64,000 bases of DNA from Saccopteryx bilineata (Eukaryota; Chordata; Mammalia; Chiroptera; Emballonuridae): assembly GCF_036850765.1 (NCBI RefSeq), contig NC_089494.1, positions 61,870,309 through 61,934,308 on the forward strand, given 5' to 3'. Below, piece by piece: positions 48,690 to 60,899 of this stretch. Position 1 is the first letter of the stretch; each line of letters starts with the position of its first letter. The notes under the pieces are model-generated. The model ran no database searches. It saw only the letters and a list, made by a program, of their open reading frames with translations, and was not told where the DNA came from. A program made the position numbers and the translations under genes.

Positions 48690-49560
48690 TCCTTCCTTTT
48701 TATCTTTGACCTACTTATTTTTAACTTTTTATTACAAGTTTCAAATATGTAAAAATTTAGAAAAATTATACAATGAACCTTCATGTATTCATCAATGCTT
48801 CAACAATTTAACAAATTTCTACCATCAAACTGTTTTGAAGCAAATTCCAGTCACATCATTTCATCCAAAATAGTTCAGGACATATATGCAAAAAGGAAAC
48901 TTTATAAACAAAATGCAATAATCACACCTTAACTTCTTAATATTATGAAATAATTTTGAAAATTCTGATCACACTGTTTTAAACTTCTTTCTGTTACCTT
49001 TAATTGTCCCTTGCATATGAATTTCCTACATTTGTTGAGTTTATGAATTGTTTTTCTCTTAGCACTGAATTTGCTCATGTGTTTATCATTTTTCTTTAAA
49101 ATCATCTTCAGAGGGAATTTTCTTCGTGGAGAGTCCTGCCAGCATGGGTGGTTACTACAGAACCTACATCCTCCTTACCTGGATCTAAAATATTGAAGAT
49201 GATACTAAAAAGCAGAAGCCTAGAGTCCATTATTTTACATGGGAAAAAATAATTCCCATGTAAAATTCCTACTATACAATGTATTCCCAGCCCTCATTTA
49301 AAACTCAATTTCCCCCAAATATTACTAAAACACTTTTAAAACCTATGTAACAATATAACAAGAATTTCTGTATAATAGGAAGCATGTAAAACATGTGTTA
49401 CCTATTTAATTTAACTCTCAATGAACTTTACAGTAGTTGTGCTCATGTGCAATACATAATAATAATGTATCTTATTAAATAACAACTGCATTTCTCTTTT
49501 ATACTGGGGAAAAAAAAACACACTATAATGTAAATAGAAATTCTGTTTCCAACCATGAAG
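48690..49560. other. SCRN3 intron, unassigned
   Basis: AT-rich. A short palindrome-like ATGGGAAAAAATAATTCCCAT occurs near 49240; otherwise nothing recognised. Confidence 0.35.
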
Positions 49561-51045
49561 AAACAACATGGTTCAGCATTACCGTCCTACTATTAAAAAC
49601 AAGCACACAGAAAATAGAAAACTACACAAAATACAGAAAACTGGTTTTGGACACTGGACAACAGGTAAAGTAAAATTATGATCCCTGAAAGAGAGGGAAT
49701 AAAAAAGGTAAGTCCTACCATCATATTAAATCCAGGAGATTAATGTTAGAGGCAATCTCCAGAGCACAGTGTAGGAAGGAGGAACACAAACTAGCCCAAA
49801 GACAACTCTAAGTTGAGGAAACAAAGATCGAAGTTCAGGGAAACCAGTTTGGCTACAATTTATAGGGCAGAGCACCAGAGAGAAAGAAGCTACCCTCCAA
49901 AAAGTTATAAAAATCCGTATAATGGTTCCCTTAAGCCAGGGGTCCCCAAACTTTTTACACAGGGGGCCAGTTCACTGTCCTTCAGACCGTTGGAGGGCCA
50001 GACTATAAAAAAAAACTATAAAAAAAATCCCTATGCACACTGCACATATCTTATTTTAAAGTAAAAAAACAAAACGGTAACAAATACAATATTTAAAATA
50101 AAGAACAAGTAAATTTAAATCAACAAACTGACCAATATTTCAATGGGAACTATGGGCCTGCTTTTGGCTAATGAGATGGTCAATATGCTCCTCTCACTGA
50201 CCACCAATGAAAGAGGTTCCCCTTCCGGAAGTGCAGCGGGGGCCGGATGAATGGCCTCAGGGGGCCGAATGCGGCCCGCGGGCTGTATGTAGTTCGGGGA
50301 CCCCTGCCTTAAGCCTTTGTCTAAATACCAATTATCACACACACACAGTGAAACGTCACAAGAACAAAGAACAAATTTTAAGGCAAGAGCAATTAGCAGA
50401 AACTATAAGTAAAAAAAGTTGTAACTCTAACACAGGGCTGAGAATCTAGTGAGTTCCCACCAGCTAGAGTGGAGTAGAGAGATGTTTAATATACAGGGCA
50501 TTCAGTGGAGATCCCAGAAGGATAACATTCCTTAGTAGTGGAACTAAACTAGTCCTAAAGTAAAAGCAACTCTATAGCTGCCCTTGAAAAGCTTAAAAAC
50601 AAGCCTATAAAAGATGAAACTGTTTTATTAGTAACTTAACAGACAAAACACCATCTAACACTGTTTCAAGAAATAAAACAAAATCCAATACTCACCAAAT
50701 AAAATCTGCAATGTCAACAATCCGATCAAAAATTCATGAATAAGCAAGAAAATGTGACCCCAAACCAAAGAAAATTGAAACAACAGAAACAGACCCAGAA
50801 ATTACAGAGGTAATGGGAGTGAGCTTGCAGACCAAGATGCCAAAACAGCTATTATAAATATGCTAAATATGATCAAAGATTTAAAGAAAAACATGAAGAT
50901 AATGAATGAACTACTGAGATATAAAAATAACCAAATAAAACATGTAGAGATGAACACTACAATATCTGAAATGAAAATATCAGTAGATGAGATTAACAGC
51001 AAGTTAAATAATGCAGAAGAAAGTATCAGTTAACTTTAGGACACA
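49560..51045 (+). mobile_element. L1 5'UTR/ORF1-like fragment (older)
   Basis: A-rich L1-like sequence with cagctattataaatatgcta and aatgaaaatatcagtagatg (an ORF1-type coiled-coil region), split by the hAT at 49937-50306. Confidence 0.5.
49937..50306. mobile_element. hAT-type non-autonomous transposon
   Basis: Ends are CAGGGGTCCCCAAAC and its inverse. A perfect 8-bp duplication CCTTAAGC occurs at 49929-49936 and 50307-50314. It is 370 bp long with no transposase frame. Confidence 0.9.
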
Positions 51046-51717
51046 ACAGTAGAAATTACCCATAGTAAATGTAGAAACTACAACCTTTCATCTGAATGCC
51101 CATGAAACTTAAGTGTTTTCAATGACAGTTACAAACAGATTCATTATAGCAGGTTAACTATTTGGATGGAAAATTTAAGAAAAGCTCTATATATTTGTTA
51201 TAGCAAATCTTCTCATAGTGCTATAGAGACACAGGTATGCTGGAATCCTGTGTGGTTTAGTGGTTCCAAACCATTGTTTGTTTCACAGAGTAGCACAGGT
51301 AGCCCCAGTTGTGCCTACAAAATATATGTAGCTCAGAGTTCAAGCTTTCACAAGAAACTTATTAAACCAAAGCCTGAGAAAAGAGAAAGCTCAGTTCCAG
51401 GCTAGAACTCTAAGTAGGAAGCAGAGTAGCATTTTTTTATACTGTGATCTTGATAAGGAGTCCAGTTCTTGCTCCCAGATAGGTCTTTCACCTAGACACC
51501 TTCATTCTCATAGATGTTCAAGCTAGCCTCTAAGGCTTATACCTGGACCAGAATCCCACCCTTTGACAAAGAGAGGAAGGCAACTGCATGGGAAGACGAC
51601 ATCTCAAATCTTGCTAACACTGAGTTCTCTCCTCATTTTTGTACCTAGTGATTTCCTCTTCTTGTGTTCAAACTTAGCTATATGTGTCTTTAATGTTTTA
51701 TTTATTTATTTATTTTT

Positions 51718-51765
51718 ATCCACATGCTAGGCGGACACTCTACCTCAGAGCTAACTAGCCAGGGC
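51718..51765 (-). mobile_element. SINE (type A) end fragment
   Basis: Only the inverse head CTAACTAGCCAGGGCC remains. Confidence 0.6.
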
Positions 51766-52117
51766 CTACAGCATGATCTTTTATAACACAACACTGGGGA
51801 ACAATTTTTTTTTCATTTTATGTTGCATGAGGTTTTAGAACTATTTCTATATATTTCTGCATCGCTGATTCCAAATCTGAAATCTGTTTTTTGGTGCATG
51901 CTCTAGTTTTTATGCAATTTTAATTTCTTTTTGTTATAGTTAATGGCATGCATTGGTTTTTAAATTGGAGTTAAAGGGCAACGACTCTTGGATTGAACAT
52001 AACCACAAGGAAATTAATGTTTTACAAACATCACTTTTACATAATTGTAGTTGTTTTTAAATGTAAAAAATTATTATCTGATAAAAACACCATCTTATTT
52101 TGTTTTAAGATTGAATC

Positions 52118-52490
52118 ATGGCTTCTTTGAGTAGGCGTAAGTGTAAGAATAGTCCTGACACCTTCTGTCATATATGTGGCTGTTACACACTTCAACATCA
52201 AAGGCACAATATTTCATTATTTGTGGCACGTGCATATATTGCCTATTTTCAAGTTCCCCTTGGAGATCAAGACAAGTATTGGACTCCTCATATTGTGTGT
52301 CATAATTGTGAGGAAATGCTTTGTGACTGGACAAAAGAAAAATGCAAAGGAATGCCTTTTGGTATTCCCATGGTTTGGCGTGAACCTAAGGACCACAACA
52401 GTGACTGTTATTTCTGTCTGATCCATACAAAGGGCATTGGCAAGAAAAAACAACATATGATCGCATATCCTAATATTCCTTTAATGTTAT
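52118..52490 (+). other. Cys-rich ORF, probably transposon-derived
   Basis: The open frame (52118-52588, 156 codons) begins MASLSRRKCKNSPDTFCHIC and has three CxxC pairs (CHIC, CHNC, CYFC) plus IPMVWREPKDH. The last 30 or so codons run into a SINE target and SINE sequence, so the real part is about 120 residues. I recall similar Cys-rich N-terminal modules in many predicted proteins of arthropods, cnidarians and fishes, often linked to mobile elements. I do not know a mammalian gene with it. It is antisense within the SCRN3 intron. No matching downstream exon was found. Confidence 0.5.
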
Positions 52491-52558
52491 TTTACTCAGC
52501 ATTTCTGCAGTTTTGGAGTAGAAAGTATAAATTCTTAATCTGCTCAGTTTGTCTTTTT

Positions 52559-52727
52559 TTATTTTTTTATTTATTGATTTTTAGATAGGGGAGGGGGGTG
52601 GAAGTGGGAAGCATCAACTTGTCATATAGCTTCCCATATGTGCTTGACCAAGAAAGCCCAGGGTTTCGAACCGGTGACCACAGCATTCCAGGTTAATGCT
52701 TTATCCACTGCGCCACCACAGGTCAGG
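52559..52727 (-). mobile_element. SINE (type C)
   Basis: Flanked by a 19-bp duplication CTGCTCAGTTTGTCTTTTT (52540-52558, 52728-52746). Confidence 0.93.
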
Positions 52728-53024
52728 CTGCTCAGTTTGTCTTTTTGACAAGTTCTAGATATAACTTTTGTAATAAAAAATAACCAATAATAATACTAGC
52801 AAAGATAAATGAAAGAAGCCACAACCATAGTCCAAAAACTTGGTCTCCATGTTCCAATGAACTCTAAGAAGAAAAGTAATCCCAACCTGGATTTAAGAAC
52901 CTTAGTAAGAACTGGAAAAATGTCTGAAGATTACAAATCTGAACATGTCCTTCAAAAAGAATCACTACCCTCTTATAATCATACAGCACTTCACTCATCT
53001 TATAAAATAGCTTATGCCCTGGCC

Positions 53025-53385
53025 AGTTGGCTCAGTGGTATAGTGTTGCCTGGTATATAAAGTTCTGGATTCGATTCCCAGTCAGGGCATACAGGAGAAG
53101 CAACCATCTGCTTCTTCACCCCTCCCCCTTCTCTTTCACTTTTTCTTTCTCTTTCCCTCTGATAGCCATGGCTCCAATGGTTAAAGCAAGTTGGCTCTGG
53201 ACACTGAGGATGGCACCCTGGCCTAGACTCAGGCGCTAAAATAGCTCAGCTGCTGATCAACAGGGCAGCTGCCCCAGATGGGCAGAGCATGCCCAAGGGG
53301 CTTCCTGGGTAGATCCAGGTTGGGAGCATGCGGGAGTCTGTCTCTCTGCCTCCCTGCTTCTCACTTAATAAATTTTTAAAAAGTA
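53025..53385 (+). mobile_element. SINE (type A) beside an SCRN3 exon
   Basis: Head GCCCTGGCCAGTTGGCTCAG; about 140 bp from the exon at 53526-53738. Confidence 0.92.
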
Positions 53386-53525
53386 TATAATATCATAATA
53401 ATTTTAGTTTAAATAAAACTACATCTTTACTAAGAATAATTCTTCAAAAACATTTTATTATACCCATATTATATCTACACAAAATATAATTTTTCATTTT
53501 TATGTTATTTAAATGATAAAATTAC

Positions 53526-53738
53526 CTTTGTGTTTATCCAGAAGTTTGTAGCCTTCACAGTATCTGCCTGGAGAAACTGTCATCTTGGCTGTGTCAATAT
53601 AAGAGTATGTTGCCGCAAAATCAAACTCCTTTTTACCATCCCACCAGCCTTTCTGCTTAGCGTAGTTTCGCAAGTCTGGGTGTTCCCGATCAATCTTAGT
53701 TGTTATAGAAAGCTGATTAGAAATATTACGAACTCCCT
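53526..53738 (-). CDS. SCRN3: SCRN3 coding exon, residues 181-252
   Basis: A 213-nt exon starts [20 protein letters not shown] and ends with KLLDKHK and a split Gly codon. It includes the conserved [11 protein letters not shown]. The donor is AAG|gtaatt. The exon is closely flanked by two inverted copies of the same SINE family (53025-53385 + and 55775-56149 -). Confidence 0.95.
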
Positions 53739-53879
53739 CTATTTTCAAAGAAGAAGAGGTGAAGGGAGAAGAAAAGTGATATTTAACATAAAGCACATTG
53801 TAATTCTTAATCACTATTTTATGTAAATTTAGACTTCTAAATTTTATACCATATGCATCTATTACATATTCAAAAAGAT

Positions 53880-54860
53880 AAATTACTTTTTAAATTAAAA
53901 ATTTTTAATTAAATTTTTTGAGTTTGATTCACATGCAATTGTAAATGAAGTAATAAAGATCCTTTACCCAGTTCCTCCCAATGGTAACATCTTGTATATC
54001 ACAACCAAAATACTGGTATTGATCCAGTCAGGATGTAGAATATTTTTATTACCAGAAGGATCACTCAAGTCGCCCTTATAGGCACTCACTCATCTCCCTC
54101 CCTCACCTCTCGTTAACCCCAGGCAACCACTAGTCCATTATCCATTTCTAAAAACTCTCATTTAAGAATGTTACATAAATAGAATCATATAGTATATAAC
54201 CTTTTGGCTTTTTCATTCAGTATAATTCTCTAAAGATTCATTCAGGTCATTACATGTGTCAACAGTTCATTTCTTTTTATTGCTGAATAGTATTCTATAG
54301 TATGTATGGATGTATGACAGTTTGTTTAGCCATGCACAAATTAAATGACATTTGGGTTGCTTCCAGTTTGGGGCTGTCATGGAAAAAGCTGCTATAAATA
54401 TACATGTACAGGTTCTTGTGTGAATGTAAGTTTATATTTCTCTGGGACAAATGCACAATATTGCAATTCCTAGGTTTTATGGTAGTTGCATGTTTAATTT
54501 TTTTAAAAATGCCAAACTGTTATCCAGAGTAGCTGTATATACTTACTAGCAATGTATCAGTGATCCAGTCTCCACATTCTTACCAGTATTTGGTGGTGTC
54601 ATTCTTTATTTTAGCCATTCTGATAGAGGTATAGTGATATCTCATTGTGATTTTAGTTTGTCTTTCTCTGATGGTTAATGATGTTGAACATCATTTCATG
54701 TGCTTTTTGACATCATGTCTTTTGCCCATTTTTCTAAGTGGATTTTTTTTACTATTGGATTTTGAGAGTTCTTTGTATATTTTAGATATTAGTCTTTTGT
54801 ATGAATTAGATTTTTTAAATACTGAAGTCATAAATAAGTTTAGAACAGAAATATAAGGCT
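53880..54860 (-). mobile_element. Older L1 3' fragment
   Basis: Contains attgctgaatagtattctat and tatccagagtagctgtat, inverse L1 3' features. Confidence 0.7.
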
Positions 54861-54982
54861 TCTAAAAATAACATACTAAGTTATAAATAAAATGTCCAAC
54901 TAAAATACAAAATAGAAGAAACAATAAAAGCCTAAAGAATTAATAATAAAATATATCATGAAAAGTAAAACTTGATATTTTT

Positions 54983-55319
54983 ACTTTGTGAGAGAGAGAG
55001 AGACAGAGAGAGATAGAGAGGAAGTGAAGAGATTAGAAGCATCAATTCTTTGTTGCAGCACCTTAGTTGTTCATTGATTACTTCTCATATGTGCCTTGAC
55101 AGGGGAGCTCAAGCCGAGCCAGTGACCCCTTGCTCAAGCCAGTGACCTTTGGGCTCAAGCCAGCAATCATGGGATTATTTCGATGATCTCACACTAAAGC
55201 CAGCAACCGCCCTTACTCAAGCTTATGAGCCTGCACTCAAGTCGGAGACCTCTGGGTTTCAAACCTGGAATATCAGCATCCCAGGTTGACACTCTATTCA
55301 CTGCTCACTACCAGTCAGG
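54983..55319 (-). mobile_element. SINE (type B-like)
   Basis: Inverse head CTCACTACCAGTCAGGC; diverged. Confidence 0.8.
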
Positions 55320-55774
55320 CAGAAAAATTGATCTTTTTTAAAGGCAGTATTTGAATAATAGTCTTCTAAGTAGAAATCAATTAAGTTACTTTAATGAAGT
55401 CATACATGAGATATTCCCACTATAAAATCTAGACTTAACTCATGATAGAACAAATACAGAAAAGAAGTTTCCATTTAATAGCTAATTCCTTACAGTTTAA
55501 CTATTTGGTTCTTGGGCTCCCTTAGTAAGGAAACCAGTTGGCGAAATTAATCTACAAATGGATAATTAGACCCAATAATAGTGCTGTCATGGATGGCTAG
55601 CTGGGTCTATCTTTTTCAAAAGAATATGCCAGTATTTATTTCTCTCTTCTATGTGGCATTTTTAATAAAGTAAAAAGTGCTTAATGGTACAATCAACACT
55701 TGTACCCAATTATAATAAATGGTACCAAATTATCACAATAAGAAAAACAGTCTAAATTCAATATATATATATTT

Positions 55775-56149
55775 TTTTCATTTTTCTGAAGCTGGAAACA
55801 GGGAGAGATAGACTCCCGCATGCGCCCGACCGGGATCCACCCGGCACGCCCACCAGGGGCGAAGCTCTGCCCACCAGGGGGCGATGCTCTGCCCATCCTG
55901 GGCGTCGCCATGTTGCGACCAGAGCCACTCTAGCGCCTGAGGCAGAGGCCACAGAGCCATCCCCAGCGCCTGGGCCATCTTTGCTCCACTGGAGCCTTGG
56001 CTGCGGGAGGGGATGAGAGAGAGAGGAAAGCGCGGCGGAGGGGTGGAGAAGCAAATGGGCGCTTCTCCTGTGTGCCCTGGCCGGGAATCGAACCCGGGTC
56101 CTCCGCACGCTAGGCTGACGTTCTACCACTGAGCCAACCGGCCAGGGCC
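55775..56149 (-). mobile_element. SINE (type A)
   Basis: Inverse head CCAACCGGCCAGGGCC; duplicated TCAATATRTAT flanks. Confidence 0.95.
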
Positions 56150-56995
56150 TCAATATGTATTTTTAAATGTTGTATTAGTAAACATACATGCAAAATATAA
56201 AATAAAACATCCATCAAAACAACTGGTAATTACCTTTTGTGGAAAATAACATCCAAACCTTCTAAAACTCAAGGTCCCTTCATGAAGCCTTTCTGAACTC
56301 CTCCAGCTCACAATGACTTTTACTTTCTCTGGACATGTATGGCATATATGTGTCTGTGTCATTCATGTACCATGTAATATTTCCACTTGTGTATCTTATC
56401 TCCCTTGAGCTCCAAGAGGTAAGTACACAAGAAGTATGTGATCATACTTGAGCACAAGACTATTCTAGTGAAAAAACACTGAATCGGGAGTCAGGATGCA
56501 GAGACTTAAATTCTAAGTCTTCCACTCACTGCCTTATATGTGGATATATGGATTTTCTCACTTGAAAATGACAGGAATATGTGATCACAAAGAAACCATG
56601 AAAAACAAAGCAAAGCATTCTAAAACAATCAAATTGTTTTACTATGATACCAATTTTTTTTACATTTTACTATTGTACCAAGATATTCTTTTCAACCATT
56701 AACCCACAGATATCCATTCCACCCAAACATCCTCCCCTTTCTCACCACCATACCCACAACATGATGAAATTCTAGAGTTCAGCCCAAAGTTAAAAGAAAA
56801 AGAAATAGTAAGGGGTTATTTAAAAGTAGAAAAGCACTATAAAACAGCTAAGCGCTACTGTACAGAAAATAGATACAGATTATTTAAAATTTATATATAA
56901 TGTGAAAAAGAAATAACACCACCTTTCCTCATTTTCGAGAAAGCTCTTTATAGTGCTCTCTCATTGTATGTTCTTTACATTTTTTTCATTTCTGC
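56150..56995. other. SCRN3 intron, nothing recognised
   Basis: No repeat or gene identified. Confidence 0.4.
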
Positions 56996-57455
56996 CTGAC
57001 CTGTGGTGGCGCAGTGTATAAAGCCTCGACCTGGAGGCCTGACCTGTGGTGGCGCAGTGGATAAAGTGTCGACCTGGAAATGCTGAGGTCGCCGCTTCGA
57101 AACCCTGGGCTTGCCTGGTCAAGGCACATATGGGAGTTGATGCTTCCAGCTCCTCCCCCCCTTCTCTCTCTCTGTCTCTCCTCTCTCTCTCTCTGTCTCT
57201 CTGTCTCTCTCTGTCTCTCCCTCTCCTCTCTAAAATGAATAAATTAAAAAAAATTTTTTTTAATAAAAATAAAAAAATAAAGCCTCGACCTGGAATGCTG
57301 AGGTCAGTGGTTTGAAACCCTAGGCTTACCTGGTCAAGGCATATATGACAAGCAACTGATGAACAACTAAAGTAAAGCAACTAAGAGTTGATACTTCCCA
57401 TCCCCACCCCCAATATCCTCTCTCTGTAAAATCAATAAATAAAATATTTTTTAAA
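56996..57455 (+). mobile_element. SINE (type C) nested in another type C SINE
   Basis: The outer copy begins at 56996 and resumes at about 57280. The inner copy occupies 57039-57279. AAAGCCTCGACCTGGA is duplicated at the insertion point. Confidence 0.92.
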
Positions 57456-57463
57456 AATTATAG

Positions 57464-57822
57464 CCTGACTCGGAGGTGGTACAGTGGATAGCGCATCAAC
57501 TTGGGACTCTGAGGACCCAGGTTCGAAACCCTGAGGTCACCGGCTTGAACCAGGCTTATCTGGCTTGAGCTCAGCATCACCAGTTTGAGCACAGGGTTGT
57601 TGGCTTGAACATGGAATCACAGACATAACCCCATGGTCACTGTGTTGAGCCCAAAGGTCGCTGGCTTGAGCAAGGGTCAGTGGTTCAGCTGGAGCCCACT
57701 GGTCAAGGCACATATGAGAAATAATCAATGAAAAGCTAAGGAGCTGCAACTATGAGTTGATATTCCTCGTCTCTCTCCCTTCCTGTCTGGCTCTGGCTCT
57801 CTCTCTCTCTCTCACTAAAAAA
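57464..57822 (+). mobile_element. SINE (type B)
   Basis: Head CCTGACTCGGAGGTGGTACA, with an A-rich tail. Confidence 0.9.
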
Positions 57823-57984
57823 AACAAACAAAAAACCAAAAGTTATTAAAATATTTTTTTTCCATTTCCCCTATAGTTCAACCATTCATTGCAGTAAATT
57901 ATAAATCTTGAAAGACAATTAAATGCACGGCAATTAAGGCAGTGTTTATGAATTGTAAAACAAATGATGGAAAGTTGTTTATAC

Positions 57985-58184
57985 CTTGTACTTTCTCTGC
58001 TGCCCAGTACTTCCCTGCAGTCTCCAGAATCCAGGCTTCATTTCTATCCACTATCAGGAAACTGTTGTGATAGCTAAATTCCATACCACCCTCTGCACAA
58101 TTTCCACCCTGGCCATGCTTTTCTAACAAATCAACAATGACATCAAGGGCTTTTTCAGCTGTATCAGCTCTTTCAAGGCCAAGT
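57985..58184 (-). CDS. SCRN3: SCRN3 coding exon, residues 114-181
   Basis: A 200-nt exon opens with [20 protein letters not shown], followed by [20 protein letters not shown] and an [15 protein letters not shown] segment, all typical of secernins. The acceptor is ttttag and the donor AAG|gtataa. The exon ends with the first base of a Glu codon that the next exon completes. Confidence 0.94.
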
Positions 58185-58329
58185 CTAAAATAAAAATATT
58201 GAAATTCTCAGATTAAAATAAATTTCCATTATTTTGCTTAAATAATTTCATGCATGAGATTTTGTGTTTATATTCAAAGTAAAAATTCCTACAAGTTAAG
58301 AGATAAGCTGAAATCCAACTTCAAAACTA

Positions 58330-58590
58330 TTCCTCAGGAAGCCAGTTTAGAATCAAAAACAGTTTGGAGTCAAATAGATAGTGTTCAAATTCCAACTTGG
58401 TAATTTATTGGCAAGTTACTTTATCTCTGACTCTCAGGTATCTCACCTGCAAAATGAGAATAATAACATATACCCTGAGGTTACTGTGAGAATTACTTAC
58501 AGTCTGATAAAATACATTAGGTACTTCCAAGGAATCATGATTATCAACTCTTAGCCTCTCCCAATTAATGCTATTTGAGAATCTACACTG
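58330..58590 (+). mobile_element. MIR-like fragment
   Basis: Contains caagttactttatctctgac and aaaatgagaataataacata. Confidence 0.7.
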
Positions 58591-58690
58591 CATGCCAGTA
58601 CTTTAAAGCATTTTTGATACAAACTATAAAGTATTAAAGTCCAAAATTAAAAGAAAAATATGTAGGAGTTACACCGAAATTTAAAATTTA

Positions 58691-58924
<234 letters not shown>

Positions 58925-59089
58925 TCATAGCAACAACCATAAAACCAAAAAATAAAAGTTATCAGAGTCCAAAATCCTAAAAACCAATCAGAAAATGTGA
59001 CCATTACAGAAGAGATAAATGAAATACAACTAAATTAAAATTTTCAATAATAAAGCATAACCATTAAAACATTCAGAACTGACCCTGAA

Positions 59090-60125
59090 CATTTTATTCA
59101 TTCAAATAGTTGCTGAACATCTCCTATTATAAAGCATTCTGTTAAGAGATGAATCAGATACAGATCTTGCTTTCAAGAAAATAAGACTTGTACATTAACT
59201 ACGGTATAACAAATCTCAAGTACAAGGGCCATGAAGAACAGTGAAGCTAAGGAACTAATGGAAACTCAGAAGAGAGATGGTTTCTAATTGTGAAATCTTG
59301 AAACACTTTGTAAAGGAAGATGTATGTGAGTTGAAGCTTAAGGGAGCAGTTCTCTATCTCAATGTCCAGTATTTTTCTTGGTTAGTGATATACTAAGTCC
59401 CATACAGTAGCCTTTAAACACAGGGCACTGCCATAGAAGCCCATCTATCTGGCATGTCCACAATAGTGAAAAGAATGAGAACCACACTGGTTAACAGGAT
59501 AAGCTAGATATAAATATCAAGAGACAAAATTAGAAATTGACCCAAGACGAATAAATCATTAGAGCAAAAGAAAAACTGGCCTAGTATATAGAAAACAACT
59601 AGTATAATATATTTAATATATTTTAGTATTAGAATATTGAAATCTAAAAAATGTTAGCAATTAAAGCGCCATGTAAGACTTTAAGTACCATGTAAATTAC
59701 TTTTTAAATAAAAAGTTTAAAGAACCCTTTACTTAATATGTATTCTACCAAATGACTACATAAAATTCATGTTGATATTGTTATCACTGGCCCAAAATTT
59801 TATTTCCAGATAATAAAACTGTTATTCCAGAATCTGGAATGCCTTTTCCAATCTACATCAATCAGAATCCTCTTGGTCCATCAAATTCCAGCTAAAACCC
59901 CAACTCTGGTGAAGCGCTCCTTCATCCCCAGGCTGAATTGTGTCCTTTCTGCTCTTAAGTGTTGTCCTTTATAATGGGGTTAGCTGCATATGCATCTGGT
60001 TCCTCTACTAAATTGTAAGCTTAACAGCAGGTTTTAAACCCCTGTCCTATTTAACATGCTTACATATAGTAAGCACTAAAGTATTTGACTAAAGAATTAA
60101 CCGTTATTATTGTTATTTCAGCTTC
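59090..60125. other. SCRN3 intron, L2/MIR-like traces
   Basis: Stretches near 59090-59240 have the 'tttattcattcaaatagttg' pattern of old L2/MIR-class repeats. The remainder is unassigned. Confidence 0.35.
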
Positions 60126-60133
60126 CTCTAAAT

Positions 60134-60521
60134 CAGGGGTCTAAAACTCGCGGCCCACGGGCCACATGCGGCCTGCCGGACAATTTTGTGCGGCCCGCAG
60201 ACTAATCCACGAAGTTCAAAATATTTTGGATAAAATTAAGTAAGCCTAGGGGCCTACTTGTATTTTTCATTTCTCTAGCATCCTAGCTAGATATTAGCTT
60301 AGTTAACAGCAGTTGTGATGCGAACTACAGTTTCTGGTCGTTTTGTGACACTGAGTAAACTGCATGTACAATTGTGCTTGTTGTACTGATTTTTTTTTTG
60401 TTTTCAACTGCAGTGAGAAAAGTGTTGCGTAACAGTTGCCTTTTGTAGACCTAGTGCGGCCCGCAGAACGGCTGTGATCTTGCTCTGCGGCCCACATGCT
60501 GAGTTGAGTTTGAGACCCCTG
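60134..60521. mobile_element. hAT-type non-autonomous transposon
   Basis: Ends are CAGGGGTCTAAAACTC and GAGTTTGAGACCCCTG. The 8-bp duplication CTCTAAAT is perfect at 60126-60133 and 60522-60529. It lies in the first coding intron region of SCRN3. Confidence 0.92.
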
Positions 60522-60659
60522 CTCTAAATCATGAAATAAAAAACAAGAAGTCTACTTCTGATTCAAATTATTTTTCAAATTTAAATTTAAAAAATTTTAA
60601 ATTCTGTATTATCTGCCAAATAGCTAGCTAATGAGAAAAAAAACTTTATGATATTTTTA

Positions 60660-60867
<208 letters not shown>

Positions 60868-60899
60868 CTGAAAATCATATAGAAGATTCAAAATAAAAA

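Noticed and set aside
60303..60497. 64-codon minus-strand ORF
   Set aside because: It lies within a hAT element and has no known domain.
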